A DNA stretch of 64,000 nt from Prostheceraeus crozeri (GCA_907163375.1 CAJQUW010003622.1:558001-622000), one strand, 5' to 3'. Shown: positions 13,195 through 25,780, counted from the first letter of the stretch. A program made the numbers and translations. Notes: generated by a model from the letters alone, not told the origin.

Positions 13195-13446
13195 TACGGA
13201 CCCTATGAAATATTGCAGACCATATTTCGGACCTTCACATATATTGTGAATACGGACCCTCTAAAGATTTCATGCAATATTGGATAAAATCAACTTTGCT
13301 TTTTTCTTTAAACTTTATTGTTAGCAATTTTTCAGGTATGCAAGCATTAATCAGTAATAAATAACACGTACGTGACAGAATTTTTCTCAAAATAATTTCG
13401 GACCATCGTAATACGGACCCTTTCCTACCTGTAATACGGACCATTT
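13195..13446. repeat. TACGGACC repeat cluster
   Basis: The words TACGGACCCT or TACGGACCAT occur four times (about 13195, 13251, 13413 and 13436), interspersed with CGGACC variants. No terminal repeats or target duplication could be paired, so the element type is unknown. Confidence 0.45.
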
Positions 13447-14076
13447 TGCCTAACAGTGTAGAGACACGAATGAAACTTCCAGATTATTCTGCGCTATTTC
13501 TTTTTGTGAAATGAAGCGATGACCTCTATTTCACCCCTCGAGTTGAAATGTGATCTTCCGATTGCGCTGCGCTATCGAAGGTGCACGAGAAAGTTATCTG
13601 CTATCGGGCTGGACTGGACAAAGCGCTCTTCTATTAATAGAATTCTCTCTCTCCATTCTCTCCCTCACTGTATCACAGGCTTGAAGCGACCGAGATATTA
13701 TGCAACACTCATTGAGGATTCTTCCATTCATTCACAATTTAATGAATGAACAATAATACAACTTGCAACCTTGATTGACCAAAAAATTGACAAGCGGTGA
13801 AATTCAGGCATAGTCAGAATCATGGTCAGAATGATATAAAGTTCACGGTCAAGTCAAGAATTTTGAGCAATTTTTTTTCATTGTCATCGATGCGTCATGC
13901 AAATATATATGAAGCATTGCAACCAAAGATGTTTGACGCAACATTTCACGATTGAATGCATCATCATCATGTAGCGAAAATCACTGAGAGAAATGAGAGC
14001 TAAGGTTATTTATTCCAAGGAAAAACTTGCCTAGATGTGCCAGACAGCCGATCGATGACAGTTTCGGGCCAGTCCA

Positions 14077-14100
14077 CTCCCGTTAGATCGCCCACCCGCG
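14077..14100 (+). repeat. Left TIR and CT duplication, copy A
   Basis: CT followed by CCCGTTAGATCGCCCACCC. Just inside are TAACGAATTCGTAACGAA short palindromes. Flanking DNA on the left reads AGTCCA. Confidence 0.85.
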
Positions 14101-17100
14101 TAACGAATTCGTAACGAAGCTGGGTAGCGGGAAAACTTCGTGAAGCATGAAATGACTTGAGACGCATTCTGTGCTCACTAGGGCTACTTCCTTCGAAAGC
14201 AGGTTGACACTGAAGTGGTTTTAGACCATTTTAAAACAAAAAAAATTGGTCGGGCAGAGGTCGGAATTATAATGGGATAACGGTGGTCGCCGGAAGATAT
14301 ATGTATTGAGTTCGGGCACCCGGCTATTGCTGTACACACGAAGCATTCCCGTCCACATAAAATTTTCTGTTATTATTTGAATACCAACTGAAAATTTTGA
14401 GAAAATATGCATTTCTCTCTACAATTTGTACATTTTCAGGAATATGCTACAAGCGGTAATTTGATTAGCCGTGGCTTGTACCCATTGTCGTTGCTAAATG
14501 ATTGAAATGCTGCAATTAAATCAAGAATTACTATTACAAAATTTCCGCTGTTTTTCAGTCCTTTTACATCATGTCACAGATAAATGGCATCTCACATTGT
14601 GGTCTCATCACAGTGGTGCGACAGACGCTTTGTAGAGCTGCAAAAGGATGCGGTTCATATGAATGTTTGGTGTTAATTCTTCGCATAATTTGTAGCCGAA
14701 CCTAAAATTTTCCGCAATTCTGAATCATTGCCAATTTAGGCAATATAACCGCTGACCGAAGAACTTCTTGGCTAGGACACTCAATCTTATCAAGGAGTTG
14801 CATTGGCTTGACCTGGAATTGCATAATCATCTATGGGAACAGCAACCTTCCACATTATGGAAATCAATGCCTTCAACTACAAATGATTTTTGTCGTGCTT
14901 GAGTAATCAAAATCCGAGATATTATGCCATTATAATTTATTCTTTAGTGCCGGCTAATGTTTTCTCGATCAATTCCAAGCTCTAAAGTCGTGTTAAAATT
15001 GTCAAAATAGATTTCTTTCGTGTAATACAATTAAATCAGCTGTGACAGTTCAAATTCAATTACTTTGGTCATTAAAAGAAAAGCAGATAAATAATATAAT
15101 TGATAAAAGTGGCAATTTTTGTCAAAAAATTGATGTTTTTTGATACAACGCAAAACATCTAAATAATTGAAAACTTCGTAGATCTGTTTTGCTCTCATTC
15201 ATCAAAAATTATTCAAAATTGTAGCATAGTTTGTTACACAGCTTTTCTCTGCGGCATCTGCTCAAGTACACTTGTTCGTTTCCTGGAATCTTCTAATTCT
15301 TTAGCCGCCGAGGTTGAATTCCCGTGGCGAGGTAGAATTTGATCATGAATATTAATGAACCTCTTCTCAATAGTCTTGCTCACAGAAAAGGTACTTACTC
15401 TATAGTCTTGCTTTTCTTTCTAACCCTCAGTTCAACAAAGTAATACCCAAAGATAGAATTACCCTTCCACAAAAATATAATGTTCTAGTGATGTAGGTGA
15501 ATATACTTGCATCGTTGCATCTCAACACTGCTGAAGCATTGCCTAAATGCTAATTCATTCATGAGTGGGCTATCGATGAAAAGCCTACATGATAAAACCA
15601 GAATAAAACTCTATCTGGTTATTTAAAATAATTTTGTTTAAACATATTCGGTTCCTCGGAGATACGAATTTAGGCAGACCACCGTTTTGTGGAGAGCAAG
15701 CATACAGACCTGGAATCAAGTATTATTCGACTGAGATTTATTGCTGTATTTTCATCAATTGTCCGCTGTCACTTACTCCTTGGCGATTGTGAATGAATGC
15801 AAGTCATAAGTGGAAAGCAGATTTTTTCAATTCGGTGAGATTGATTCCTATATTGTCATCCACTATCTGCTGTCACTTACTCCTTGATAAATGTGTAAGT
15901 CAGTAAGTTACCTGTATGTCAAGTGTACAAAGTAGCACTCAGTATGGTTTGTGCTTGAGGTAGGCTATAGCATCTAATCAAGTGAGCTTTGTCTGTGCAA
16001 ATTGTTGATAGCCGGTTCTAGATGAATAAGTGTTCTCCATTTCGTTCTAAACTTCCCACTTATTGCATGGAACTAGTTAGTGAGACTAATAGGAACCGCC
16101 TGAAAATGATTGTCTTCCAAAAGAGTATTTTCATCATGAGAATGAGTGTTTCTCCTATTCTTATTTTTCCTAGTTCATCAGTCTAGTCCAAACGCTCTCT
16201 ACAAGTTTATTTTAATAGTCATTGTGTGATCCTTCAGTGGTGATACTTGCATATTTTCACACAAGGTGAATATTCATAATTGCTGAGTTTTCATGCTCTT
16301 CTCTCAAGCAGCTGCTTGAGTGGATAATATAGGCCTTACTAGCTGTAGCTCTGCATAAATCTTGACTATTTGATTGTGATCACGCTTTGAACTGTCACGA
16401 TGACATTCAGAATAGTTGCAAGTGTGATTGAGTAGGCCAACAGTATTAGTAGTCATCTTTGTAATATCTTTGTAAATAAAAAATTGTAAGTGGACACATA
16501 AGTAACTTGCGGTACCCACGCCTAATGCAAATTAGCATAGAATCTGCAACTATTAAGGCCTATCTTTTATTTAGCCTAATCGAAGTCTATAGGTTTATCA
16601 CTCGTTACTCATCTGGCATGTACATGATTGCAATTTCCATTTTATAAAATAATAGCGTGCAACCGAGATAGTAAAAAGGATGGAACTTAAAAGCCGGTTA
16701 TCGAGAATTTTTCGGGATCTGACCGGTGTGGTAATTCCAACCAAAAAATTACATGGAAATAGACAGTTACCCACAGTGAAGTTATCCGCACGCAACGTTG
16801 CGTGGAAATAAGTTGTAGACGCGTTTGTTCCGACGCCAAATTGGTTGGGAAGACCTTAACTAAATACTGATAATTAAGATATATGGTCAATTATGCGTAT
16901 TTTCATGTTTTTGTGATTACCTATTCATTGATAATGGGACTTCAGACTTTTCTATTAAATTCATCTACAGTGTAGTATAAATTGAGTGCTTTGTTAACGA
17001 AAACGATCGTTATTCCAACGTAGCGTGCAAATTCCCTCACTATTGGTAATTGGCTATTCATACTTCATTTAGCGTCGGAAAACACCTGGACGAATCCAAT

Positions 17101-17769
17101 TGTAAAAGTTCATCATAAAGCCATCTGTTTCTTCGAAATATCTGAAAATGAAAAGTCGCTGACATAAGTCATCCGTGTAAGAGTGTTTCCTTAATTTCAT
17201 AGCAAATTTGGAAGTCCATCGCTGCAAGATTCGACAGGTTGACTTTTTTTGACGAAAATCTCGCACGTTTTGAATTTTAGGATCATGGCTCACACAAAAA
17301 TTTGAATAATAAATAAGAACTGACTGGACAGTGATATTTTTCGTTTGACTTGCAATTTATCGTTGCATGCAATATCAGTAAATTTAGTATAATAGATCAC
17401 AATTATCATAGATGACAAAATACTTTGTTCTGGTTGCTTAATGTTTAAAATGTGTTTTCTGTCAATGGCCATCTTTTGCAGCACATTAATAATCTAGTAG
17501 CTTAACTTTCTCAGAGTCTAGCGATGTAGGTTTAGTTGGCTAAGAAATTCATAAATTGAAAGAATGATGTAGGTTCTGTGTTATTGGATTACATTTTCAA
17601 TTTAGGGATTCCTAGATACTTAAAGGATGCCATCAAATCAGATCATTTAGTAATATTAGGATTATTTCGCAGTCGCCTTTTATTAATTCTTTGGGCCACC
17701 GCTAGCTGAGCTCGAAGATTCTGGCCTATCTAGTAAATATTCTATACCTAGGTTCAGGATTCACCAAAA

Positions 17770-19415
17770 ACTAATTGAAATAGTTGGACGACAGCAATCA
17801 ATTAACTGGAATCATCGTATGTCAGCAATCAACTAATTGGATTTTTTTAATCACAATTTGATTAGATTAATTCGATTTTAATTTTCGACTTAGATAAAAA
17901 CATGTGCTACACCTATTTAGGCTGCATAAATTGGCAGATTGTGCAAGTCGTAAACTTTTCATACTGCCAATTTGGGCGGTGACTTTCTGCATGAAATACA
18001 TGTTGCTACATTCTTAGTCGGAGTGACTATTCAAAGTAGAGAACAAGAAGTCGCGTGCCTAGATTGACATAAATTTAAGATTTAATGACATAATATAAGA
18101 TAGTTAGACTAATAATCTTAATCACTGAATGTGTTATGCTTTTCCTATGGTGGTGAGTGTAGGCGGTTTTGCAAGTTAGCATTCAACTAAATAACTTCAT
18201 TACAGATCAATCAATTGATAGCAATTATTGACAGACTGCAATCAATCAATTGCAATTTTTTCTGTAACAACAATTAATTGGAATCTTTGGGTTACAGCGA
18301 TCATTGTGACCAATAAATTGCAATGCAATTATTTTTTGGTTTCCAGGCTGTACTTCAATTTTTTATGATTAGATAGGACACTGACGCCAAAACCGAACAG
18401 ATTCATAGCATAGTCGTAATTGATAGTTGCACTTCTATCTTAAACATGAAGGTGTTCAGATGATCTTTGAAGTATATATTTGTGAATTTATTTGAATCAA
18501 TTGATAAAATGCTTGTAATACAGTGCACGTTTATGAAGCCCATAATCATGTGGCTACATTGCGATGCAAGATAGCGCCACAATGTCGCAAGACGAAGGAT
18601 AATTGAGATGGAGTTCATACGGTACTGGAACACAACCTGGGGTTGGAAAAAAATTATTAGCAATTTAATTGGTCTCATTTTTTTTGCTGAGAATCAATTG
18701 ACTCAATTGGATCACATGAGCAATCAATTAGTTGACAATAATTGCAATAATTTTTTATCATTGCCAGATCTAGGTTGATCTTTCCGCTGTTGACTGACAC
18801 TTGATTGATTAACACTTAGAACGTTAGTTGCACAGCACACAGGTCTACGAAAGTGCATTAAAACACTATAGAATAGAATTTGCAATCACAAGTATGTATT
18901 TTCTGCACCACTATGCTCGTTGAACTAATTTGCATGATAAAACATGAAAATGTTCTCATAGCAATATCAAGCAATGACTGATAATTAACATTTATTATAT
19001 TTTTATAATAATATATAAGCGCAATATTTTTTGGTTCAAACACTCACTCTGACCATCGTGACCTTAATTGACTTTTATCTAAGAGAAAATACGAAGTATT
19101 TATATTTACTAGTTAGAGACTTTTAAATTAAAATTTAAATGAATTGTGTGGATTATTAACAGCAAGCTTCGCATTAGGCTAACATCAAACATTTCTTCAT
19201 TTCAAAAACGAGTATATCTACAGAATATCACATCATCGACTGTGTAGAGCTATTCATTATACATTATAACTTGCAGTAATCGTTCAATAAATCGCTTTTT
19301 TGCTTGTGAATAATTGCAATTAATTGGAATAATTGGCAGCTGATCCAATCAATTAATTGAATTGAAGATGGTTTATCAATCAACTAATTGCAATTAATTT
19401 CAATAAATTAATTTT
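17770..19415. repeat. Degenerate CAATTAATTG / AATTGATTG repeat cluster (copy A)
   Basis: Dozens of near-palindromic 9-13-bp words such as CAATCAATTAATTG, GCAATTAATTGGAAT and CAATCAATTGCAA are clustered in both orientations at irregular spacing. The same cluster is mirrored in copy B (about 29970-31620). The words look like a dispersed binding-site array rather than a strict tandem repeat. Confidence 0.6.
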
Positions 19416-19735
19416 CTTTTCCTTGCAGTGGACTACTTTTTGCATTGTTTATTAAGATATCATATTAAGATAATTTCAAAAAAACAGGATAGGTGTCGCA
19501 GCTGCAGACTGATGATCAGTTAAACTGTTATGTCGGATTATATGTAGGCCTATGTTTCATCTCTGAAGGTTCTAGTGTTCTGATTGCATCCTTGATCGTT
19601 GTAGGCTTATGTATGCACGACTAAGGTTAAGTATAGCCTACGCATGACGTAATAATGATGACCAGGTATAACTTCATTGCAGTCCAATAATTCATGCAAT
19701 ATTGTTTTTTAATTAGTTGAAGTAAATTGTGGCCT

Positions 19736-19915
19736 GTAAGGTCAACGTCTACTCTACCTTACTTGGGGCTCCACTGTGTTGACACAGAGTCAGACTTTGA
19801 TCTGGCTGTGACCATTTGGTCCGGATGCCCTTTCTGACGACTTCCTATGACACTTTCGGTGCTCGATTTCTGGACCGAAAGATCGCTAACCAAGCACCTA
19901 GCCTGCACTGTCACG
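19736..19915 (-). mobile_element. RTE-type 3' tail or SINE fragment (copy A)
   Basis: Read on the minus strand it contains CAGAAAGGGCATCCGGACC preceded by GGTCCAGAAATCGAGC. The AAGGGCATCCGG word is a common 3' tail of RTE-clade LINEs and of the SINEs they mobilise. No coding part is present, so a SINE or 5'-truncated RTE is most likely. It lies inside the large element and is therefore carried in both copies. Confidence 0.55.
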
Positions 19916-22101
19916 TAGAACACCAATTTCCGATAATAATCCCTGTACTAGTAAGAGAGGATTCTCTTTTAATGACAACATGAGCGGTATTTTGACATAG
20001 GAAAGATAAAGTAAAAAGCACAATTATCATTCAATAAATGGACATTGACCGTGCAGTTTCAAACTGCGTGAATATCTAATGTGTTAATTTATGTACGGTA
20101 TCCCAAAATACTTCCCACCTGCTTAGTAAATCCTGATTATTAATATGTCCCTAACATGTTTTTATTAGCCATCTTGAGTATTTCATAGCATAATGCATGC
20201 AATTTCGAAGCAACAAATGTTAGTCAGAATCTTACCTGCAGTGGAGCATAACATGCGCATATTATTCTGAGATGGAGGGGCACATTTTCTATCGAGCCAT
20301 GTACTGCAATCTCATACAATGTCTTCAGCTGACTTCAGTGGCTTGACTGATTTCTCTGGTGCAATGATTCATGCTTTAGAACACCTGAACAACATTCATG
20401 TAGTCATTCGCTGTTCACTAATTCAGCAATGCATTTGTTCTATCTTCATTCGCTATTTTGATTAACATGCTTAAATTTTCAACACTTATCGATTTTGCAG
20501 CATTCCATCGAAGTGTTTTGCTCTGTGACATCAATAAGGTATAGTCATGTAGAACTCTATGGGCATAGTGTGGTCTCATCTCTCAGATTTTGTAATGACT
20601 AATCGGTCTTGTGGCTTGTTGTCACTTCCACACGCATGTCAGATACACTAATTAGAGCCTATCTTTCGAGTGCGGTCGGGGTACAGAGTTCGGATTGATA
20701 GATATCTATGTCATCTTGAGCTGACATGAGACATTTCCAGTATGTATTCATAACGGATACAAATTCAAAGCAGTCATCTGTGAATGTGTTACAGTGTTGT
20801 TATGCAGTATGCAAATCTAACTGTATGGACTCATCAGAGGGAAAGCTTTCAATAGGCCTATTCAATATTTAATTACATTGGACGTGCGCTGTACCGACAT
20901 GAAACAGCATCTCTCATTAACGCTACATCATCGTACCAGTGAATTGTAACTGAATTGTGGACGATTAGTCATGAAATGCCCAACGAGCTGTACAGAAAAT
21001 TCTTGATAAGCTGGTGAGCAACTGGTCTTTTATTGCATGAGCCTTAGTGTCTTGTCTGAACCTGAAAGATATTCATTCACAACAATTAGAATAATTTCAT
21101 AAATAACGCACGAACGTTCTGAAACATTATAGTAGTCCCTTCTATATAATAAGTAAAAGCAATTTCAATAATTAATTTAATGGCAGTCCCTCTTTCGACG
21201 CTAGAGGGACTAGTGTTTGAATATTTGAAAAGTGATTAATATTTCATACTATTTTGGCATGGTATGGTGCAATTTTCATAGATAGAATCGCATTGCTTCA
21301 TGATGAGAAATGAAGATTGTGTGTCAGAACGTACGTGCGTTATTTACGGAATTGCCCATTATCAATTTATGAAGATCAATGACATGTCCAACCATAAAGA
21401 TGAAATCACAAAATCACCTGTAGAATCGTTCATAGGCATGTTGGAATATCACTCTGCTCAGTATCGTTTGCAATGGATTATGATGATCAATCATGAAAAA
21501 ATGCAAACAAGAATCATAAGTCTGCAGTCATCTTGAGGCTGATTTACTTTCAATATTCAAATTTCTTCATTGATATGGATATTATTCTATGAAGGGAAAG
21601 TAAACTGCATTCTCCTGAAATGCTTCATGCTTAAAATTTTAGCTATTGAATCTAGCTATCTGGCTGACGTTAGGTGTACAAACCCTGATTAACCGGCGAT
21701 TTTGGGGAAATATTGTAAGGTGCTGATGCAGATGTAAACAAAATCAATTTGTCTAGTCTGCAGGGAAGGCAGCAGCATCCTCGTGACGTCAGTTCATTCC
21801 TATTCCTTATAGAAGTTCGGAGAAGAGCCAAGTGAGATGATGTATTGTAGTTAAAAAACTATCTTTGTCACTGCGAGTGACTAATGCAAGTGCGCTGTAA
21901 ACAACAAATATCCGTTAAAATTAACAGCTAAAATTACTTTCACGGCTGTTTTTACACTCCGAACAGAAAATATCCGTAGAGACGCTCTATCTGATACTAG
22001 CGGATTTTAATTGATATCATCAAATTGTGACTCATCATTTTCAAGTTTCTTGCGAATATTTTCTGTTAAGTTTATATATTATCAAAATTATTATTATTAT
22101 A

Positions 22102-22104
<3 letters not shown>

Positions 22105-22191
<87 letters not shown>
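22105..22191. repeat. (TA)n microsatellite
   Basis: About 43 TA units in copy A. The matching position in copy B (about 27272-27285) has only about seven. The repeat encodes the artificial Tyr-Ile frame seen here. Confidence 0.95.
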
Positions 22192-22192
<1 letters not shown>

Positions 22193-22530
22193 CTGTAACT
22201 GCTGTTTTAGTGGTGTGCAGTTTACAGTGAGACCTACATCAGTAAAGCTGTACGGTGCACACCTCCCGTATTTAGTAGATACAAATAATTCATCGCATTA
22301 TTTTTTCTTCATAAAAGATGATTTGATAGGGATTGTAGTACTTTTCATATTAAGTTCGCTTTTATCATGGCTTGTATTAAGTTCTTGAAATGTGTTAATG
22401 ATCCGATTGAAACAAGCTTAATGTAAAAGGTATTATGCAGGCTTCACGGGGAGGCTGCTTCTTCTACTGCTAACTGGTTAGTTTATATACTTCATCAGCG
22501 ACATCATCAATGATCAAGCGTTGGATCGCA

Positions 22531-22928
22531 AAGCATCTGCACGCATACTTTCGGCCGAGATAGATTTTGTTACGTTTGTTTAAATTTGGGAATCTAACAT
22601 TATAGGAGAGATCAATCTTTATATGCGCCTCTTACCTCAATTCATTAGTTCTTACATAAGACAGTTTCAAAATGAAGTTTTAACCTAAATCACACTTGTC
22701 TACAGTTCGTTCAGAAAACAGAAGCCAAGTTCATTGGAAAGCAAACTGTAGACAAGTGTGATTTTGGTTAAAACTTCATTTCGAAACTGTCTTATGTAAC
22801 AACTAATGAATTGAGGTAAGAGGCGCATATAAAGACATAAGTAACAATCTCTCCTATAATGTTAGATGCCAAAATTTAAACAAACGTGATAAAATCTATC
22901 TAGGCCTAAAGTATGCGTGCAGATGCTT
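22531..22928. repeat. Long internal palindrome (copy A)
   Basis: Arms of about 177-185 bp (22531-22707 and 22744-22928) are reverse complements around a 36-bp loop. Outer ends read AAGCATCTGCACGCATAC going in. It could be a captured foldback MITE or a structural part of the large element. Present in both copies. Confidence 0.85.
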
Positions 22929-23465
22929 CTCGACATGATTGACGCATTGCTTGTTATTTTAGGTCTACAGAAGCTCTGATTAATCCATACATTGACTTAA
23001 ATGTTAATCTCATTATAATTTTGCATGCTATTTGTAATTGATGCTGGCATAGTAAATACTGCTTAATATAATTTACAGATTTTGTTTCATTTGTGCTTTT
23101 ATATATAATACATCATGTAATTCTTGCATGGATGCATCCTATACATATCCTTGCTTTTTACGATAGCATGAATCCAGCGTGAAATTTCAATGAAAAATAT
23201 TTCTTTTTTCAGAGACAATTTGATTCTCTCATTTCCGGATAAGATTGGGATATCAAACCAAGTAGGCCTATACATGGATTCTGCGTGGAACTGTTTGCAA
23301 GTGTGAAGGCAATTAGTGCACAAGGAATGGTTAAGTGTTACCGAACTGCTGTCAAACTTTCCAGGTACTGTTATTTTTTATCCCAGGCAGTGTTACTGTG
23401 GTACGTGGCTATAATTTCATGAAGAATAAACCTATTATTTGACGTTTGACTTTTCTCTTTAAGTA

Positions 23466-23571
23466 GGATCCGCCCTGTTGCTTGTAAAAACGGGCTTTCA
23501 TTTAATCTCCAGCTAAAATACAGAGCATTTGAGATTGAATGAAAGCCCGTAAATCAAGCAGCAGGGCGGAT
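23466..23571. repeat. Terminal-proximal hairpin (copy A)
   Basis: Arms begin GGATCCGCCCTGTTGCTTG and return through GAAAGCCCGT and GCAGGGCGGAT, with a loop of about 25 bases. It lies about 120 bp from the right TIR. The same structure is at 25905-26010 in copy B, where the pairing is slightly better. Confidence 0.85.
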
Positions 23572-23672
23572 TTCTTTTTTGGAACCTCCTTCGGGTACAC
23601 GAGCTCGTACCGGTTACGTGACGGTAGGAACGACCCGTTTACCGGGCCGAGTTCGTGTAACGAACACGTACC

Positions 23673-23695
23673 GGAGGCGGGCGATCTAACGGGCT
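23673..23695 (-). repeat. Right TIR and CT duplication, copy A
   Basis: GGGCGATCTAACGGG followed by CT. The subterminal 100 bp is GC-rich with ACGAACACGTACC, CGAGTTCGTGTAACG and ACGAGCTCGTACC palindromic words. Confidence 0.85.
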
Positions 23696-24552
23696 AACAT
23701 TGGAGATACGTTTTTCTTAGAAATCACAACAAATTCGCTGCTCAATGTGTGTGACAACTCTGGGGTCGTTCTATTTCAAAATTAGCTCGTGTGAATTTAA
23801 GGGCTGACTCACGACCACTCCCTGTCAAAAAAATAAACGTGAAAATTGGGGGGGGGGGCCAAACCTCGACTTCAAGACATCACATTTCACGTCATTTTTC
23901 GATGAGAGCGGTCACAAATTGATATGATCATGCATTTTTACTTCCAAATAAGCCCTTTTCGAAAAATTTGTTGGTCCCAATTTTTTCATGTGGCCCAAGA
24001 CTTTGACGAGGGACCCACGACTCATTTTCTCGCGGGAAATGCATCGATCTAGTTTGATTAAATGCGTTCGAATTTCTGCATCAGAAGCATCTTTTTCCAC
24101 AAGCATTCTACATTTGAGTCTTAATTAGAAACTCTGAAGCTGATTGCCGAAATTTTTGCAATTTATCAGTTTTGCGAAGCCGGAATATTGCCTTTCTGAC
24201 ATCATGGAGGCTAGTTAAATGCTAAAACCAGACATATGATGAAGGTCGCCGTTGACACTCGAGGCAACTGCTGACAGCGGTCGCCGGGCAACGGTCGCCC
24301 ACATACAGTCGAGGCGACCGCCACCAGGAGTCGCCGGGCGGCGGCGACTTCGGCGACGCCGAGGGCTGTCGCGGCGACCGCTGGGCGACTTTTGTGGTTG
24401 ATAGGGAGGTTGTTCAGCCATTATTCACTTTGAAACGGCATGTCAAGTATCGATGCACGAAACTGGAAGATGCGGAAAGATATCTACCATCGAAATGTTC
24501 TCAAATATAACTTATACCGCAAGGCATTTAAATTTGCTAATGTCAATCACGC
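23696..24552. other. Spacer between copy A and the Transib
   Basis: No gene is recognised. It holds a run of ten G near 23850 and, at about 24245-24400, a GC-rich cluster of GTCGCC/GGCGAC words (over ten copies in both orientations). The minus-strand frame over that cluster is Arg/Pro-rich and looks like low-complexity translation, not a protein. Confidence 0.5.
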
Positions 24553-24595
24553 GTATGCACAGTGGGCCAGATTTCGCTGTAGCTGGCCAAAAATA
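24553..24595 (+). repeat. Transib left end: GTATG duplication, heptamer, spacer, nonamer-like word
   Basis: GTATG, then CACAGTG at 24558-24564, a 22-bp spacer starting GGCCAGA, and CCAAAAATA at 24587-24595. The heptamer equals the consensus heptamer of V(D)J recombination signals. Confidence 0.85.
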
Positions 24596-24643
24596 TTTTC
24601 TCAAATACTACCGTAAAGATTAATGAGATTCATGTTTATCTCC

Positions 24644-25065
24644 ACTAAATCGACCACGAGGATTTCAATGGTGATATTTTTGCATAGCAACGGTTGCTAG
24701 GGGGCTCATTTCTGCATAGCAACCAGAAAACTAAGCAAGCTACGGTCTCCATTCTTACACCTACCCCCACTAAATCGACCACGAGGATTTCAATGGTGAT
24801 ATTTTTGCATAGCAACGGTTGCTAGGGGGCTCATTTCTGCATAGCAAACAGAAAACTAAGCAAGCCACGGTCTCCATTCTTACACCTACCCCCACTAAAT
24901 CGACCACGAGGATTTCAATGGTGATATTTTTGCATACCAACGGTTGCTAGGGGGCCCATTTCTGCATAGCAACCAGAAAACTAAGCAAGCTACGGTCTCC
25001 ATTCTTGCACCTACCCCCACTAAATCGACCACGAGGATTTCAATGGTGATATTTTTTCATAACAA
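24644..25065. repeat. 125-bp tandem repeat in the Transib 3' region, about 3.4 copies
   Basis: ACTAAATCGACCACGAGGAT starts at 24644, 24769, 24894 and 25019, a 125-bp period. Units are nearly identical and carry GCATAGCAACGGTTGCTAG, which can pair with itself. It lies between the transposase stop codon and the left Transib end. Confidence 0.95.
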
Positions 25066-25257
25066 CGGTAGCTGGGGAACTTGTTTACGTTTTAGTAGAA
25101 AATGATTTCTTACATGACTGTATAGAGTAGGCCTACATAATGTAGGTAAAGCTTATTTCCAATTTACTAGGCCTATATCTAATGATAAAACGTCCATTCA
25201 AAATAAAAACCATTATGTATTTACATCATCTTTCTTTGCTTACCGAACGGTATCAAG

Positions 25258-25780
25258 TCACAAGTCTAAATGATGCGGGAAATTTGGTTCCTTGAACAAG
25301 GCGATTGCCTCCGAAGAAAATGGGGTACGTGTCTGTCCGAGTTTTGGTTTCCGGTAACTGCTTATGATGGGGTCGGATGAGCAGATCAAGCGCCTAAAGA
25401 TGTCCTCATTTGTGTAGTTTCGTTTGGATTTTCGCGTAAAGCGTTCTTGAAACTTTTTAAAATCTTTATTTCGAGCTTCAAGAGCTTCTTCACTCAAAAA
25501 ACCAATGGGAAGCGTCATCCTTCGCACAGCCTGATGACCATGGATGAGAATTCGATGAAGTGACTGAGGCATGTTGTAACAATCATATTTTTCTACGTAA
25601 AGATGCGCAACTTCACGACAAAATTTCTCAAACTTATCAGCATCGATTGCAAAACCACCTGACAGTGTTTGAAGAACAACATGAATTTTTTCAATCAGTT
25701 CTTCGTCCAGTTGTAGAATGTTGGCTATCTCAGGATTTTGGAAAAAACGTCTGGCTGTGTTTCCATCGTTGGAGGTGCCA
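25258..25780 (-). CDS. Transib transposase, 3' part (RAG1-like core)
   Basis: On the minus strand the frame opens right at the insertion edge with GTSNDGNTARRFF, the most conserved Transib/RAG1-like block. It continues through a helical segment and HRILIHGHQAVRR to the LPIGFLSEEALEARNKDF block, which holds the third catalytic acid of the DDE triad (equivalent to E962 of RAG1). It ends with NEDIFRRLICSSDPIISS and a TGA at 25258-25260. There is no internal stop over about 174 codons. The preceding part of the same frame is at 35296-36071, on the far side of copy B. Rejoining at the duplicated AG gives GGT AGT GGC in frame, so the interruption is explained by the insertion alone. Transposases of this family cut at CACAGTG ends by a hairpin mechanism. 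Confidence 0.93.

Larger units (their letters stand above)
14079..23693 (+). mobile_element. Large TIR element, copy A (9615 bp)
   Basis: The ends are CCCGTTAGATCGCCC going in from both sides, flanked by CT on the left (14077-14078) and CT on the right (23694-23695). The whole length is matched in reverse complement by copy B at 25783-35295, with only scattered substitutions and small indels. The largest difference is an AT microsatellite at 22105-22191. Short frames inside are shared by both copies (for example 21300-21536, 17069-17293 and 16304-16519), but none shows a known domain. The element may be non-autonomous or carry unrecognised or spliced genes. A 2-bp duplication is known for several superfamilies (Tc1/mariner, CACTA/Mirage, ISL2EU), but the terminal sequence does not identify one for me. 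Confidence 0.85.

Noticed and set aside
13235-13444. 69-codon minus-strand frame
   Set aside because: It overlaps the TACGGACC repeat cluster and shows no domain.
21300-21536. 78-codon frame identical in both 9.6-kb copies
   Set aside because: Identity is expected from recent duplication of the whole element. No motif or coding bias supports a gene.
22011-22388. 125-codon plus-strand frame with long Tyr-Ile run
   Set aside because: It is a translation of the (TA)n microsatellite. The twin copy lacks the run, so it is not a protein.
24215-24421. Arg/Pro-rich minus-strand frame
   Set aside because: It simply translates the GTCGCC repeat island; composition is low-complexity.
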